NCBI RefSeq assembly: GCF_018406605.1
Contig: NZ_AP024545.1
Span: forward strand, 310,001-374,000
DNA: 64,000 nt
Direction of reading: 5' to 3'
DNA from: Noviluteimonas caseinilytica
Lineage (GTDB): Bacteria; Pseudomonadota; Gammaproteobacteria; Xanthomonadales; Xanthomonadaceae
The first letter of the stretch is position 1, and each line of letters opens with the position of its first letter. The notes under the pieces are model-generated. The model was not told the origin of the DNA. It saw nothing but the letters and a program-made list of their open reading frames with translations, and did no database searches. The translations under genes and the position numbers were made by a program. Positions 35,142 to 43,646 of this stretch are shown here, in pieces.

Positions 35142-37811
35142 TCAGCTCCCGTGCTTGCCCAGCCACGCGCCGATCGCGGGCAGGCGTTCCTTCTTCACCT
35201 TCGAGCGGTACGTGATGTTGGCGACCGCGGTATCGGTCTCGCGGCGCGACGAGGCCACGATGTTCTTGTCCGCGTACGCCTTCAGCTTGCCGATCATCGC
35301 CGGATCCAGCGAGTTGCGTGCCAGGCCCGGGTAGTAGCGGCTGCGGGAGGTCGAGTCGATCTTCGATTCCAGCTGCTTCTGGTGCGCCACCGCGTAGTCG
35401 AACGCCAGGTCCGGATGCTGCCCGGACACCACCGAGATCATGCTCGCGCTGTTGGTCTCGCCCGGTTCGTCCGTCAGCGCAAGGTCGAGCGCCTTCTGCG
35501 CCAGCGCCTTGTCTTCCGGGATCGACAGCATCGTGTAGTACTGGTCCTTCACCAGCGCGGTCTTCTCCGCCTTTGCCATCTCGTGCAGCTTGTCCCACGT
35601 GGCGGCGTCGGCATGCTGCGCGACCACGCCCAGGATCGTGCGGCGCAGCGCGGTCGGCATCGCCTTCTCGTCGGTGGCCGAGGCGTCGAAGCGGCGACGC
35701 GCTTCGGCGATCACCTGCGCATCGCCGAGATCCGACAACGCACCGATCAGCTGCGTGCGCAGGATCGCGACCGGATCGCTTTCGTTCGCCTTCGCTTCCC
35801 AGCCGATGCGCGCGAACGCCGGCTGCAGCGTCTTGATCGCGAACTTGCGGAAGCGCGCCTGGCCCTGCGCATCGCCGTCGTAATAACGATCGATGCTGGT
35901 GAAGCTGTCGGCGATGTCCGCCCAGATCGCCGGATCGGCGTCGGGCTTGGCACGCATCGCCAGGTCCAGGTAATCCGACGAAGGCTGCAGGCCCGCCATG
36001 CCCAGCGACCAGATGTCGTTCATCAGGCCCAGCTGGTCGATCGGCGCGAGGTTGCCGAACTGGTCGCGGATCGCGGCGAACTGCGTCGGCGCGTACAGCG
36101 TGCGGTAGTAGCCGCTCTGGCCCGCGTTGAGGATCACCGGCGCGCAACCCGGGACTTCGATGGAGCCCGATCCGTTTTCGACCAGCGTGCGCACCGGCTT
36201 GCCGCCGACGCCCTGCGCGATCACCGGCACGCGCCAGGTGAGCGACTGCTTGTCGGGACGATCGCGCGTGAACTCGCCCTGCTTCAGCTGCAGCGTGGTC
36301 TTGCCGCCGGTGCAGGTGGACGAGGTGACGGTGATCAGCGGGATGCCCGGCTGCAGCGTGAAGTCATGCGCGATGTCGACGATCGGCTTCCCCGCCGCTT
36401 CCTGCACGGCCATCCACAAGTCGTCGGACACCGTGTTGCCGTACGCGTGCTTCTTGATGTAACGGCGCACGCCTTCGCGCCACGCATCGGCGCCGACGTA
36501 GCCTTCGAGCATCGAGATGACCGCACCGCCCTTCTGGTAGGTGATCGCATCGAACGCCTGGCTCGCCTGCTCCACCGTCTCGACGTGCTGCACCACCGGG
36601 TGCGTCGTCGCCACGGCGTCGCGGTTCATCGCCTGCTCGCGCGACCCCACGGCGTACAGGCCGGTGTTCCATTCCGGGTGCAGCTTCTGCGTGGTGCGCG
36701 CGGCCATCCACGTGGCGAAGCCTTCGTTGAGCCACAGGTCGTCCCACCAGCTCATCGTGACGAGGTCGCCGAACCACTGGTGCGCGATCTCGTGCGCGGC
36801 GATGGAGAACACGCCCTGCTTGTCGGACTGCGTGGAAATCGTGGGATCGAGCAGCAGCGCGTACTCGAACGTGTAGATCGCGCCCCAGTTCTCCATCGCG
36901 CCGAAGAACTGGCTGCGGCCCGGCGAGGCCACGTTGTCGAGCTTGGGCAGCGGGTACGGCGTGCCGAAGTAATCGTTGTATTCGCGCAGCACATCGGCCG
37001 ACGACTGCAGCGCGAACTTGGCCTGGTCGACCGAACCGGTCTGCGCGACCACGCCCACTTCGGTGGCGCCGGCCTGCATCGTCGCGCGCTCGAAATCTCC
37101 GAGGCCGAAGAACAGCAGGTAGGTGGACATCTTCGGCGAGGTCTGGAAGCGCACGCGCTTCATGCCGTTGCCCAGGTCCTTCGTGTCGGCGGCCGGCATG
37201 TTGCTCACGGCCATCTGCTTGGCCGGCACGTCGGCGGACAGGTCGAAGATCGCCTTGTAGTTCGGTTCGTCCCACGACGGCACGAACTTGCGCGCGTCGG
37301 AGTTTTCGAACTGCGTGTACAGCGCGCGCTTCTTGCCGGCCTTGGTGTCGTAGTCGATCGCGAACAGGCCGTTGGCCTGCGTGCCGATCTTGCCGGTGTA
37401 GTCCATCGAGAGCAGGTACTTGCCGGCGGGCAGCGGCTTGTCGACGGTGAACGTGGCGGTCTGCGCCTCGGCATCGACGGCCACCTTCGGCTTCTGCACG
37501 CGGCCGTTCGCCGGGTTCAGCACCACGTTGGCGAACGTCATGTCCACGGCGTTGAGCACGATCTTGTCGGTCGGCTCCAGCACGTCGATGGCGATGGAGA
37601 CCTTGCCGTCGAACGTCATCTTGTCGGCGTGCGGCGTGACGGCGATCGTGTAGTTCGTCGGGCGCACGGTGCGCGGCAACTGCGTGGTGGCGTTGGTGAC
37701 CGCCGGTGCGGAATTCATGTCGGGCGCCTGGGCGGCCGCATCGAACGCAGCAACATCGAGGGCGGCGCCGGCCAGGGCGAGCGTGATGGCGGTGACCAGG
37801 GTGCGACGCAT
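35142..37811 (-). CDS. M1-family (ERAP/PepN-like) zinc aminopeptidase, exported
   Basis: An 889-aa zinc aminopeptidase that removes N-terminal residues from peptides. A signal peptide (LVTAITLALAGAALDVAAF) points to the periplasm. The exopeptidase motif GAMEN is at 304-308, and the zinc site is HEIAHQWFGD (H340, H344) with E363 in LNEGFATWMA. The C-terminal half (~500-889) is an ERAP1-like helical domain. The layout is closer to the eukaryotic-type puromycin-sensitive branch than to E. coli PepN. The ATG is at 37811, with an AGGA site. An intrinsic terminator follows, and a terminator-like hairpin lies in its leader. Confidence 0.95.
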   Translation of the reverse strand: MRRTLVTAITLALAGAALDVAAFDAAAQAPDMNSAPAVTNATTQLPRTVRPTNYTIAVTPHADKMTFDGKVSIAIDVLEPTDKIVLNAVDMTFANVVLNPANGRVQKPKVAVDAEAQTATFTVDKPLPAGKYLLSMDYTGKIGTQANGLFAIDYDTKAGKKRALYTQFENSDARKFVPSWDEPNYKAIFDLSADVPAKQMAVSNMPAADTKDLGNGMKRVRFQTSPKMSTYLLFFGLGDFERATMQAGATEVGVVAQTGSVDQAKFALQSSADVLREYNDYFGTPYPLPKLDNVASPGRSQFFGAMENWGAIYTFEYALLLDPTISTQSDKQGVFSIAAHEIAHQWFGDLVTMSWWDDLWLNEGFATWMAARTTQKLHPEWNTGLYAVGSREQAMNRDAVATTHPVVQHVETVEQASQAFDAITYQKGGAVISMLEGYVGADAWREGVRRYIKKHAYGNTVSDDLWMAVQEAAGKPIVDIAHDFTLQPGIPLITVTSSTCTGGKTTLQLKQGEFTRDRPDKQSLTWRVPVIAQGVGGKPVRTLVENGSGSIEVPGCAPVILNAGQSGYYRTLYAPTQFAAIRDQFGNLAPIDQLGLMNDIWSLGMAGLQPSSDYLDLAMRAKPDADPAIWADIADSFTSIDRYYDGDAQGQARFRKFAIKTLQPAFARIGWEAKANESDPVAILRTQLIGALSDLGDAQVIAEARRRFDASATDEKAMPTALRRTILGVVAQHADAATWDKLHEMAKAEKTALVKDQYYTMLSIPEDKALAQKALDLALTDEPGETNSASMISVVSGQHPDLAFDYAVAHQKQLESKIDSTSRSRYYPGLARNSLDPAMIGKLKAYADKNIVASSRRETDTAVANITYRSKVKKERLPAIGAWLGKHGS

Positions 37812-37829
37812 GTGGGAGTCCTATGGAGG

Positions 37830-37852
37830 AAAAATCCGCCCCGTTGGGCGGA
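37830..37852 (-). promoter_or_regulatory. Terminator-like hairpin in the aminopeptidase leader
   Basis: On the minus strand TCCGCCC-AACG-GGGCGGA is followed by five T, ending about 18 bases before the gene's ATG. An upstream position fits an attenuator or the end of a short leader RNA. The stem is only 7 bp. Confidence 0.4.
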
Positions 37853-37981
37853 ACTGGCCGATGGTGAGGGGTGGCGCCCGCCAGCCCCACCGCCGGAAGT
37901 CATGGCATCGCCTGAAGGGAACCGTGACGCGTGACGGCCCGTGCACGTGGCGTTGACACCGCGTTTACGGAAAATCCGTCC

Positions 37982-39496
37982 ATGCCCTCCCAATCCCTCG
38001 CGCTCCCCGCGCCGATCCGTACCGGCGTGGAAGGCCTCGATGTTGTCCTCGATGGCGGCCTGACCCCGCACCGGCTCTACCTCATCGAGGGAGTCCCGGG
38101 CTCGGGCAAGACCACCATGGCCCTGCAGTTCCTGCGCGCGGGCGTGGAAGCGGGCGAGCGCGTCCTGTACGTGACCCTGTCCGAATCCGAGCGCGAACTG
38201 CGCGAGGTGGCCCACGCGCACGGCTGGACGCTCGACGGGATCCACGTGCATGAGCTGTTCCCCACCGGCGACCAGCTGGACCCGGAATCGCAGTACACGA
38301 TGTTCCACCCCTCCGAGGTGGAGCTGGCCGAGACCACCCGCCGCGTACTGGACGAGGTGGAACGGCTGAAGCCCGATCGCGTGGTCTTCGACTCGCTGGC
38401 CGAGCTCCGGCTGCTGGCCGGCTCGATGCTGCGCTTCCGCCGGCAGGTCCTGGCGCTGAAGCAGTACTTCGGCGGCAAGGGCACGACCGTGCTGATGATC
38501 GACCAGAGCCAGGTGGCCGACCAGGGCCTGCACGTGCACACGATCGTGCACGGCGCGATCCAGCTGGACCACCTGTTGCCGGACTTCGGCGGCGATCGCC
38601 GGCGCCTGCGCGTGAGCAAGATGCGCGGGCGCGCGTTCCGGTCCGGCTTCCACGACTACAAGATCGAGACCGGCGGCGTGCGCGTGTATCCGCGCCTGAT
38701 CGCGGCGCACTTCCGCCGCAGCGGCGCCAATGCGCCCGTGGCCAGCGACCTGCCCGCGCTCGATGACCTGCTGGGCGGCGGCCTGGACCGCGGCACCAGC
38801 ACGCTGCTGATCGGCGCCGCGGGCGCGGGCAAGTCGTCGCTGGCCTCGCACTTCGTGCGCGCGGCGTGCGCCCGCGGCGAACATTCGGCGATGTTCCTCT
38901 TCGACGAAAGCATGCGGGCCCTGACCACGCGATCGAAGGGCATCGGCTTCGATATCGAAGCGCGCATGGCGGATGGGTCGGTGGACGTGCAACCGATCGA
39001 TCCGGCGGAACTGTCGCCCGGCGAATTCATCCAGCGCATCCGCCACGCGGTGGAAGTCGACGAAGCGCGCGTCGTGGTGATCGACAGCCTCAACGGCTTC
39101 CTCAACGCGATGGCCGAAGAACACCACGTGCTGATCCAGCTGCACGAACTGCTGTCGTACCTCGCGGCGCTGGACGTCACCACCATCCTCATCGCCTCGC
39201 AGGCGGGCCTGATCGGGCACATGCACACCACGCTGGATGTCAGCTACCTCGCCGACACCGTGGTGCTGCTGCGCTACTTCGAGAGCCGCGGCGAGGTGAA
39301 GCAGGCGATCTCGGTGCTCAAGAAGCGCACCGGGCCGCACGAACGCACCATCCGCGAACTGCGCATTTCGTCCGACGGCCTGCACATCGGCGAACCGCTG
39401 CGCAACTTCCGCGGCGTGCTGACCGGCGTGCCGCAGGAAGACGACGGCCACCGGGAAGTCAGCATGCGCGTGGGCATGGCGCCCGGGGTGTCGTGA
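37982..39496 (+). CDS. KaiC-like protein with two RecA/KaiC ATPase domains
   Basis: A 504-aa protein of the KaiC family. Domain 1 (~10-240) has RLYLIEGVPGSGKTTMALQF with Walker A at 37-45, and LSESERELREVAHAHG. Domain 2 (~250-480) has the second Walker A at 278-286 (GAAGAGKSS) and VVVIDSLNGFLNAM. In cyanobacterial KaiC the second domain autophosphorylates; here the corresponding DES and Ser/Thr residues are not diagnostic. No KaiA or KaiB is present. The ATG at 37982 is preferred over a GTG at 37931 because the fold begins there. Its stop overlaps the kinase GTG (GTGA), so the two are coupled. It is probably a signalling ATPase, not necessarily a clock. Confidence 0.9.
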   Translation: MPSQSLALPAPIRTGVEGLDVVLDGGLTPHRLYLIEGVPGSGKTTMALQFLRAGVEAGERVLYVTLSESERELREVAHAHGWTLDGIHVHELFPTGDQLDPESQYTMFHPSEVELAETTRRVLDEVERLKPDRVVFDSLAELRLLAGSMLRFRRQVLALKQYFGGKGTTVLMIDQSQVADQGLHVHTIVHGAIQLDHLLPDFGGDRRRLRVSKMRGRAFRSGFHDYKIETGGVRVYPRLIAAHFRRSGANAPVASDLPALDDLLGGGLDRGTSTLLIGAAGAGKSSLASHFVRAACARGEHSAMFLFDESMRALTTRSKGIGFDIEARMADGSVDVQPIDPAELSPGEFIQRIRHAVEVDEARVVVIDSLNGFLNAMAEEHHVLIQLHELLSYLAALDVTTILIASQAGLIGHMHTTLDVSYLADTVVLLRYFESRGEVKQAISVLKKRTGPHERTIRELRISSDGLHIGEPLRNFRGVLTGVPQEDDGHREVSMRVGMAPGVS

Positions 39497-41118
39497 ACCA
39501 TCCCCTGCCCGGACCGGGCCTGCGCGCCCGCGTCCTGCTGTTGCTTCCGACCGCGCGCGACGCCGACATCACCCGCACGATCCTGGAAGACAACGGGCTG
39601 GTGGGCCACGTGTGCCGCGACGCGGGCGAACTGCGCGCCGAACTGGCGCTCGGCGCCGGCGCGGTCCTGGTCGGCGAAGAACTCCTGCAGGGCGAAGGCG
39701 TGCATGCGGCGGTGGCCGAAGCGCTGGATTCGCAGGGGGCGTGGTCGGACCTGCCCGTGCTGATCCTCACCGGGCGCGGCGCGGATTCGCTCGCGGTCGG
39801 CGACGCGGTGGCGATGCTCGGCAACGTCACGTTGCTGGAGCGGCCGATGCGCGTGACCGCGCTGCTGAGTGCGCTGCGCACGGCATTGCGCGCGCGGGCG
39901 CGGCAATACGAGATCCGCGATCACTTGATGGCGCTGGAACGCGCGCGCGACGCCGAAGCGCAGGCCGTGCGCCGCAAGGATGAATTCCTCGCGATGCTCG
40001 CGCACGAACTGCGCAATCCGCTCGCCCCGATCCGCAACGCGCTGCACGTGCTCTCGATGGACGATGCCGATCCCGAACGCCGCGCCGCGTTGCGCGCCAC
40101 GATGGGCCGCCAAGTGGACCACATGGTGCGCCTGGTCGACGACCTGCTCGAAGCCTCGCGCGTCTCGCACGGGCGCATCGACCTGCGCCGCGCCGTGATC
40201 GACCTGCGCGAGGTCTTGCGCAACGCGGTGGAGCTGAGCAAACCCCTGGTCGACGCGGGCTGCTACACGCTGCGCGTGGACATGCCCGACGTGCCGCTGA
40301 GCGTGCACGCCGACCCGGTGCGCCTGTCGCAGGTGTTCGGCAACCTGTTGAACAACGCCGCGAAGTACGGACGTCCGGGCGGTCGCATCTGGGTGCGCGC
40401 GTCGGCGGTGGGCGATGCGGTCGTGGTCGAAGTGGCCGACGACGGCATCGGCATCGAATCCAGCGTGTTGCCGCACGTGTTCGAGTTGTTCACGCAGGGC
40501 CGCCGAGACCGCCATCGGCTGCAGGACGGCCTGGGCATCGGCCTGGCGCTGGTGAAGCAGCTGGTCGAACAGCACGACGGGCGCGTGGAAGTGAACAGCG
40601 ACGGCCTGGACCAGGGCACGCGCGTGCTGGTGCGCCTGCCGCGCCTCGTGCAGGCCACGCCCGAGGCGGAAGAAGCGCAGGACCTCGCCCCGGTGTCGCG
40701 CCCGCTCGAAAGCGAAGCGCTGCGCGTGCTGATCGTCGATGACAACGAAGACGCCGCCCGCACGCTGGCCCTGATGGTCGAACTGCTCGGCATGGAATAC
40801 CGCATCGCGTGCGACGGCGAGACCGCGCTGGAGGAAGCCGCGCGCTTCTCCCCGCAGGTCGGCTTGCTGGACATCGGCTTGCCGGGCATGGATGGCTACG
40901 AACTCGCGCGCCGCCTGCGCAACGATCCGCGCCACGCCGGCACGGTGCTGATCGCGATCACCGGCTGGGCCGGCGCGCAGGACCAGCAGAAGACGCGTGC
41001 GCTGGGCTTCGCGGACCACTTCCGCAAGCCGGCGGACATCACGCGGTTGTCGGCGTTGCTGGAAGCGACGCGGTCCAATCTCCAGCGGCGGGCCGGCGCG
41101 GAGAGTTCCGCCGCCTGA
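39493..41118 (+). CDS. Hybrid histidine kinase with degenerate N-terminal receiver
   Basis: A 541-aa soluble kinase. Residues ~10-135 resemble a receiver but lack the phosphoacceptor Asp (the AVLVGEELLQ segment carries none) and have LLERPMR in place of the Lys region. The HisKA domain has the H171 box FLAMLAHELRNPLAPI; the ATPase core has GNLLNNAAKYG, VADDGIGI and DGLGIGLALVKQLV. A true C-terminal receiver (~410-530) has VLIVDDNED and the acceptor D460 in GLLDIGLPGMDG. There are no membrane spans, so input must come through the degenerate receiver or the adjacent KaiC. The GTG at 39493 overlaps the KaiC stop. The gene ends in a palindrome shared with the convergent uvrA-like gene. Confidence 0.92.
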   Translation: MNHPLPGPGLRARVLLLLPTARDADITRTILEDNGLVGHVCRDAGELRAELALGAGAVLVGEELLQGEGVHAAVAEALDSQGAWSDLPVLILTGRGADSLAVGDAVAMLGNVTLLERPMRVTALLSALRTALRARARQYEIRDHLMALERARDAEAQAVRRKDEFLAMLAHELRNPLAPIRNALHVLSMDDADPERRAALRATMGRQVDHMVRLVDDLLEASRVSHGRIDLRRAVIDLREVLRNAVELSKPLVDAGCYTLRVDMPDVPLSVHADPVRLSQVFGNLLNNAAKYGRPGGRIWVRASAVGDAVVVEVADDGIGIESSVLPHVFELFTQGRRDRHRLQDGLGIGLALVKQLVEQHDGRVEVNSDGLDQGTRVLVRLPRLVQATPEAEEAQDLAPVSRPLESEALRVLIVDDNEDAARTLALMVELLGMEYRIACDGETALEEAARFSPQVGLLDIGLPGMDGYELARRLRNDPRHAGTVLIAITGWAGAQDQQKTRALGFADHFRKPADITRLSALLEATRSNLQRRAGAESSAA

Positions 41119-41129
41119 CGCGTCAGGCG
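41112..41129. repeat. 18-bp perfect palindrome at convergent stops
   Basis: CGCCTGACGCGTCAGGCG includes the stop codon of the kinase (TGA, 41116-41118) and of the UvrA-like gene (TCA on this strand, 41123-41125) symmetrically. No T-run follows on either side. Confidence 0.7.
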
Positions 41130-43636
41130 CGTGCGTCCATCGTCTTGCGCAGATAGGACGAAGTCCGGCTGCCCTTGGTCCTGGCCACTTGCTCCGGCGT
41201 GCCCGCCGCGACGATCTTCCCGCCCGCATCCCCTGCCCCGGGCCCCACGTCGATGACCCAATCGGCATCGGCGACGACGCGCATTTCGTGTTCGACGACG
41301 ATGACGGTGTTGCCGGCGTCGACCAGTTCGTGCAGCTGCACCATCAGGCGATCGACGTCGGCCGGATGCAATCCCGTGGTCGGTTCGTCGAGCACGTACA
41401 GCGTGTCGCCGCGATGGCTGCGCTGCAGTTCGGTGGCGAGCTTGATGCGTTGCGCTTCGCCGCCGGAGAGTTCGGTGGCGGGCTGGCCGAGGCGCAGGTA
41501 GCCCAGGCCGATCGCGTGCAACAGGTGCAGCGGGCGTTGCAGCGCGGCTTCGTCGGCGAAGAACGCGAGCGCTTCCTCGACCGTCATGCCGAGCACGTCC
41601 GCGATGTTCTTCCCCTGCCATTGGATCTCGAGCGTCTTCGCGTTGTAGCGCGCGCCGTGGCACGTGGGGCACGGGGTGAACACGCTGGGCAGGAACAACA
41701 GTTCGACCATGACGAAGCCTTCGCCTTCGCAGGTTTCGCAGCGGCCCTTGGCGACATTGAAGGAGAAGCGGCCCGCGTCGTAGTGGCGCGCCTTCGCGGC
41801 CTTCGTCGCGGCGAAGAGCTTGCGCACGTGGTCGAACAGGCCGGTGTAGGTGGCGAGGTTGGAACGCGGGGTGCGGCCGATGGGTTTCTGGTCGACGTTC
41901 ACCAGGCGACGGATCGCGTCGGCGCCGGAGGCGATGCGTCCCGAGGTCTGCACGACGACGGTGGGAACGTCGCTTTCCTGTTCGTCGGCTTCCGGTGCGG
42001 TGCCGAGGTGTGCGCACACCAGGTCGACGAGCGCCTGGCTGACGAGGCTCGACTTCCCGGAGCCGGACACGCCGGTGACGGCGGTGAACGCGCCGAGCGG
42101 GAAGCGTGCATCGAGCGCGTGCAGGTTGTTGCGCGAGACGTGTTCGAGGGCGAGCCACTGCGTCGGCTTGCGGCGCGTGCGCGGTGCCTGCGTTTCCCGA
42201 TCGAAGAGATAGCGCGCGGTGCGCGATTGCGTCACCTCGCGCAATCCCGCCGGGGGTCCGCTGTAGAGCACGCGGCCGCCGTGCTGCCCCGCATCCGGGC
42301 CGACGTCCACCAGCCAATCGGCGCGGCGCATCATCTCGAGATCGTGTTCGACGACGAAGATCGAATTGCCCGCCGCGCGCAATTGATCGAGCGCGTGGTG
42401 CAAGGCTTCGCTGTCGGCCGGATGCAGGCCGGCGGTGGGTTCGTCCAGCACGTAGATCACGCCGAACAGGTGCGAACGGAGTTGCGTGGCCAGCCGCAGC
42501 CGTTGCAACTCACCGGGCGACAGCGTCGGCGTCGCGCGATCCATCGCGAGGTACCCGAGCCCGAGCGCCTGCAACGTGCCGATGCGTTCGACGAGATCCT
42601 GCGCGAGGCGTTGCGCGGCGAGGCGCTTGTCGTCCGACAACTTGCGCGATCGGCCATCGACCGCAGGCTGCAGCGTCTCCGCCATGCGATCCAGCGACAA
42701 CGCGGTGAGTTCGGCGATGTCCAGGCCCGCGAACGTCACCGACAGGGCCTCGCGCTTCAGGCGCTTGCCCTCGCACACCGGGCACACGCTGCCCACCATG
42801 TAGCGCGCGACGCGCTTCTTCATCGTCGCGCTCTGCGTGGTGGCGAAGGTGTGCAGCACGTATTTGCGCGCCCCCATGAAAGTGCCCATGTACGCGGGCT
42901 CCTCCTTGCGGCGCAGCGCGGCGCGCGTTTCCTTCGGCGTGAAGCCGGGATAGACCGGCGCGACGGGTTGTTCGTCGGTGAACAGGATCCAGTCGCGGTC
43001 CTTTTTCGGCAGGTCGCGCCAGGGCACGTCGACGTCGTAGCCGAGCGTCACCAGGATGTCGCGCAGGTTCTGCCCGTGCCACGCCGGCGGCCACGCCGCG
43101 ATCGCCTTGCCGCGGATGCTCAGCGACGGGTCGGGCACCATCGAGGCTTCGGTGACTTCGAACACGTGGCCGAGGCCGTGGCAGTGCGTGCACGCGCCCT
43201 GCGCGGTGTTCGGCGAGAAGTCCTCCGCGTACAGCATCGGCTGCTTCGCCGGATACGTGCCGGCGCGCGAATACAGCATGCGCACGAGGCTCGACAGCGT
43301 GGTGACGCTGCCCACCGACGAGCGCACGCTCGGCGTGCCGCGTTGTTGCTGCAGGGCGACCGCGGGCGGCAGGCCTTCGATCGAATCGACATCGGGCACG
43401 CCGGCCTGGTCGATCAGGCGGCGCGCGTAGGGCGCGACGGATTCGAGGTAACGGCGTTGTGCTTCCGCGTAGATCGTGCCGAAGGCGAGCGACGATTTGC
43501 CGGAGCCCGAGACGCCCGAGAACACGACGAGCGCGTCGCGCGGGATGTCGAGGTCCACGTCCTTGAGGTTGTGTTCGCGCGCGCCGCGGACGCGGACGTG
43601 GGTGTCGGGCGTGGCGGTGGGGCGTTGCGCGCGCAT
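41123..43636 (-). CDS. UvrA-like ABC ATPase lacking the UvrB-binding domain
   Basis: An 837-aa double ABC ATPase of the UvrA family. It has Walker A motifs GVSGSGKSS at 41-49 and again in GAFTAVTGVSGSGKSSLVSQ, the zinc-finger pairs CTHCHGLGH, CPVCEGKRLK and CETCEGEGF, and the signature LSPGELQRLRLA and LSGGEAQRIKLA. After RAGTYPAKQPMLYAEDFSPN the protein passes straight to the zinc region, so the UvrB-binding insert of E. coli UvrA (~100 aa) is missing. This is the UvrA2/DrrC-type architecture, implicated in drug or DNA-damage tolerance. The housekeeping uvrA is expected elsewhere. The ATG at 43636 is 10 bases after the oxidoreductase stop. Confidence 0.9.
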   Translation of the reverse strand: MRAQRPTATPDTHVRVRGAREHNLKDVDLDIPRDALVVFSGVSGSGKSSLAFGTIYAEAQRRYLESVAPYARRLIDQAGVPDVDSIEGLPPAVALQQQRGTPSVRSSVGSVTTLSSLVRMLYSRAGTYPAKQPMLYAEDFSPNTAQGACTHCHGLGHVFEVTEASMVPDPSLSIRGKAIAAWPPAWHGQNLRDILVTLGYDVDVPWRDLPKKDRDWILFTDEQPVAPVYPGFTPKETRAALRRKEEPAYMGTFMGARKYVLHTFATTQSATMKKRVARYMVGSVCPVCEGKRLKREALSVTFAGLDIAELTALSLDRMAETLQPAVDGRSRKLSDDKRLAAQRLAQDLVERIGTLQALGLGYLAMDRATPTLSPGELQRLRLATQLRSHLFGVIYVLDEPTAGLHPADSEALHHALDQLRAAGNSIFVVEHDLEMMRRADWLVDVGPDAGQHGGRVLYSGPPAGLREVTQSRTARYLFDRETQAPRTRRKPTQWLALEHVSRNNLHALDARFPLGAFTAVTGVSGSGKSSLVSQALVDLVCAHLGTAPEADEQESDVPTVVVQTSGRIASGADAIRRLVNVDQKPIGRTPRSNLATYTGLFDHVRKLFAATKAAKARHYDAGRFSFNVAKGRCETCEGEGFVMVELLFLPSVFTPCPTCHGARYNAKTLEIQWQGKNIADVLGMTVEEALAFFADEAALQRPLHLLHAIGLGYLRLGQPATELSGGEAQRIKLATELQRSHRGDTLYVLDEPTTGLHPADVDRLMVQLHELVDAGNTVIVVEHEMRVVADADWVIDVGPGAGDAGGKIVAAGTPEQVARTKGSRTSSYLRKTMDARA

Positions 43637-43646
43637 TCGGTGCACT

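Noticed and set aside
37982..41118. A complete circadian clock operon
   Set aside because: No KaiA or KaiB gene is present; KaiC-like proteins are widespread outside clocks.
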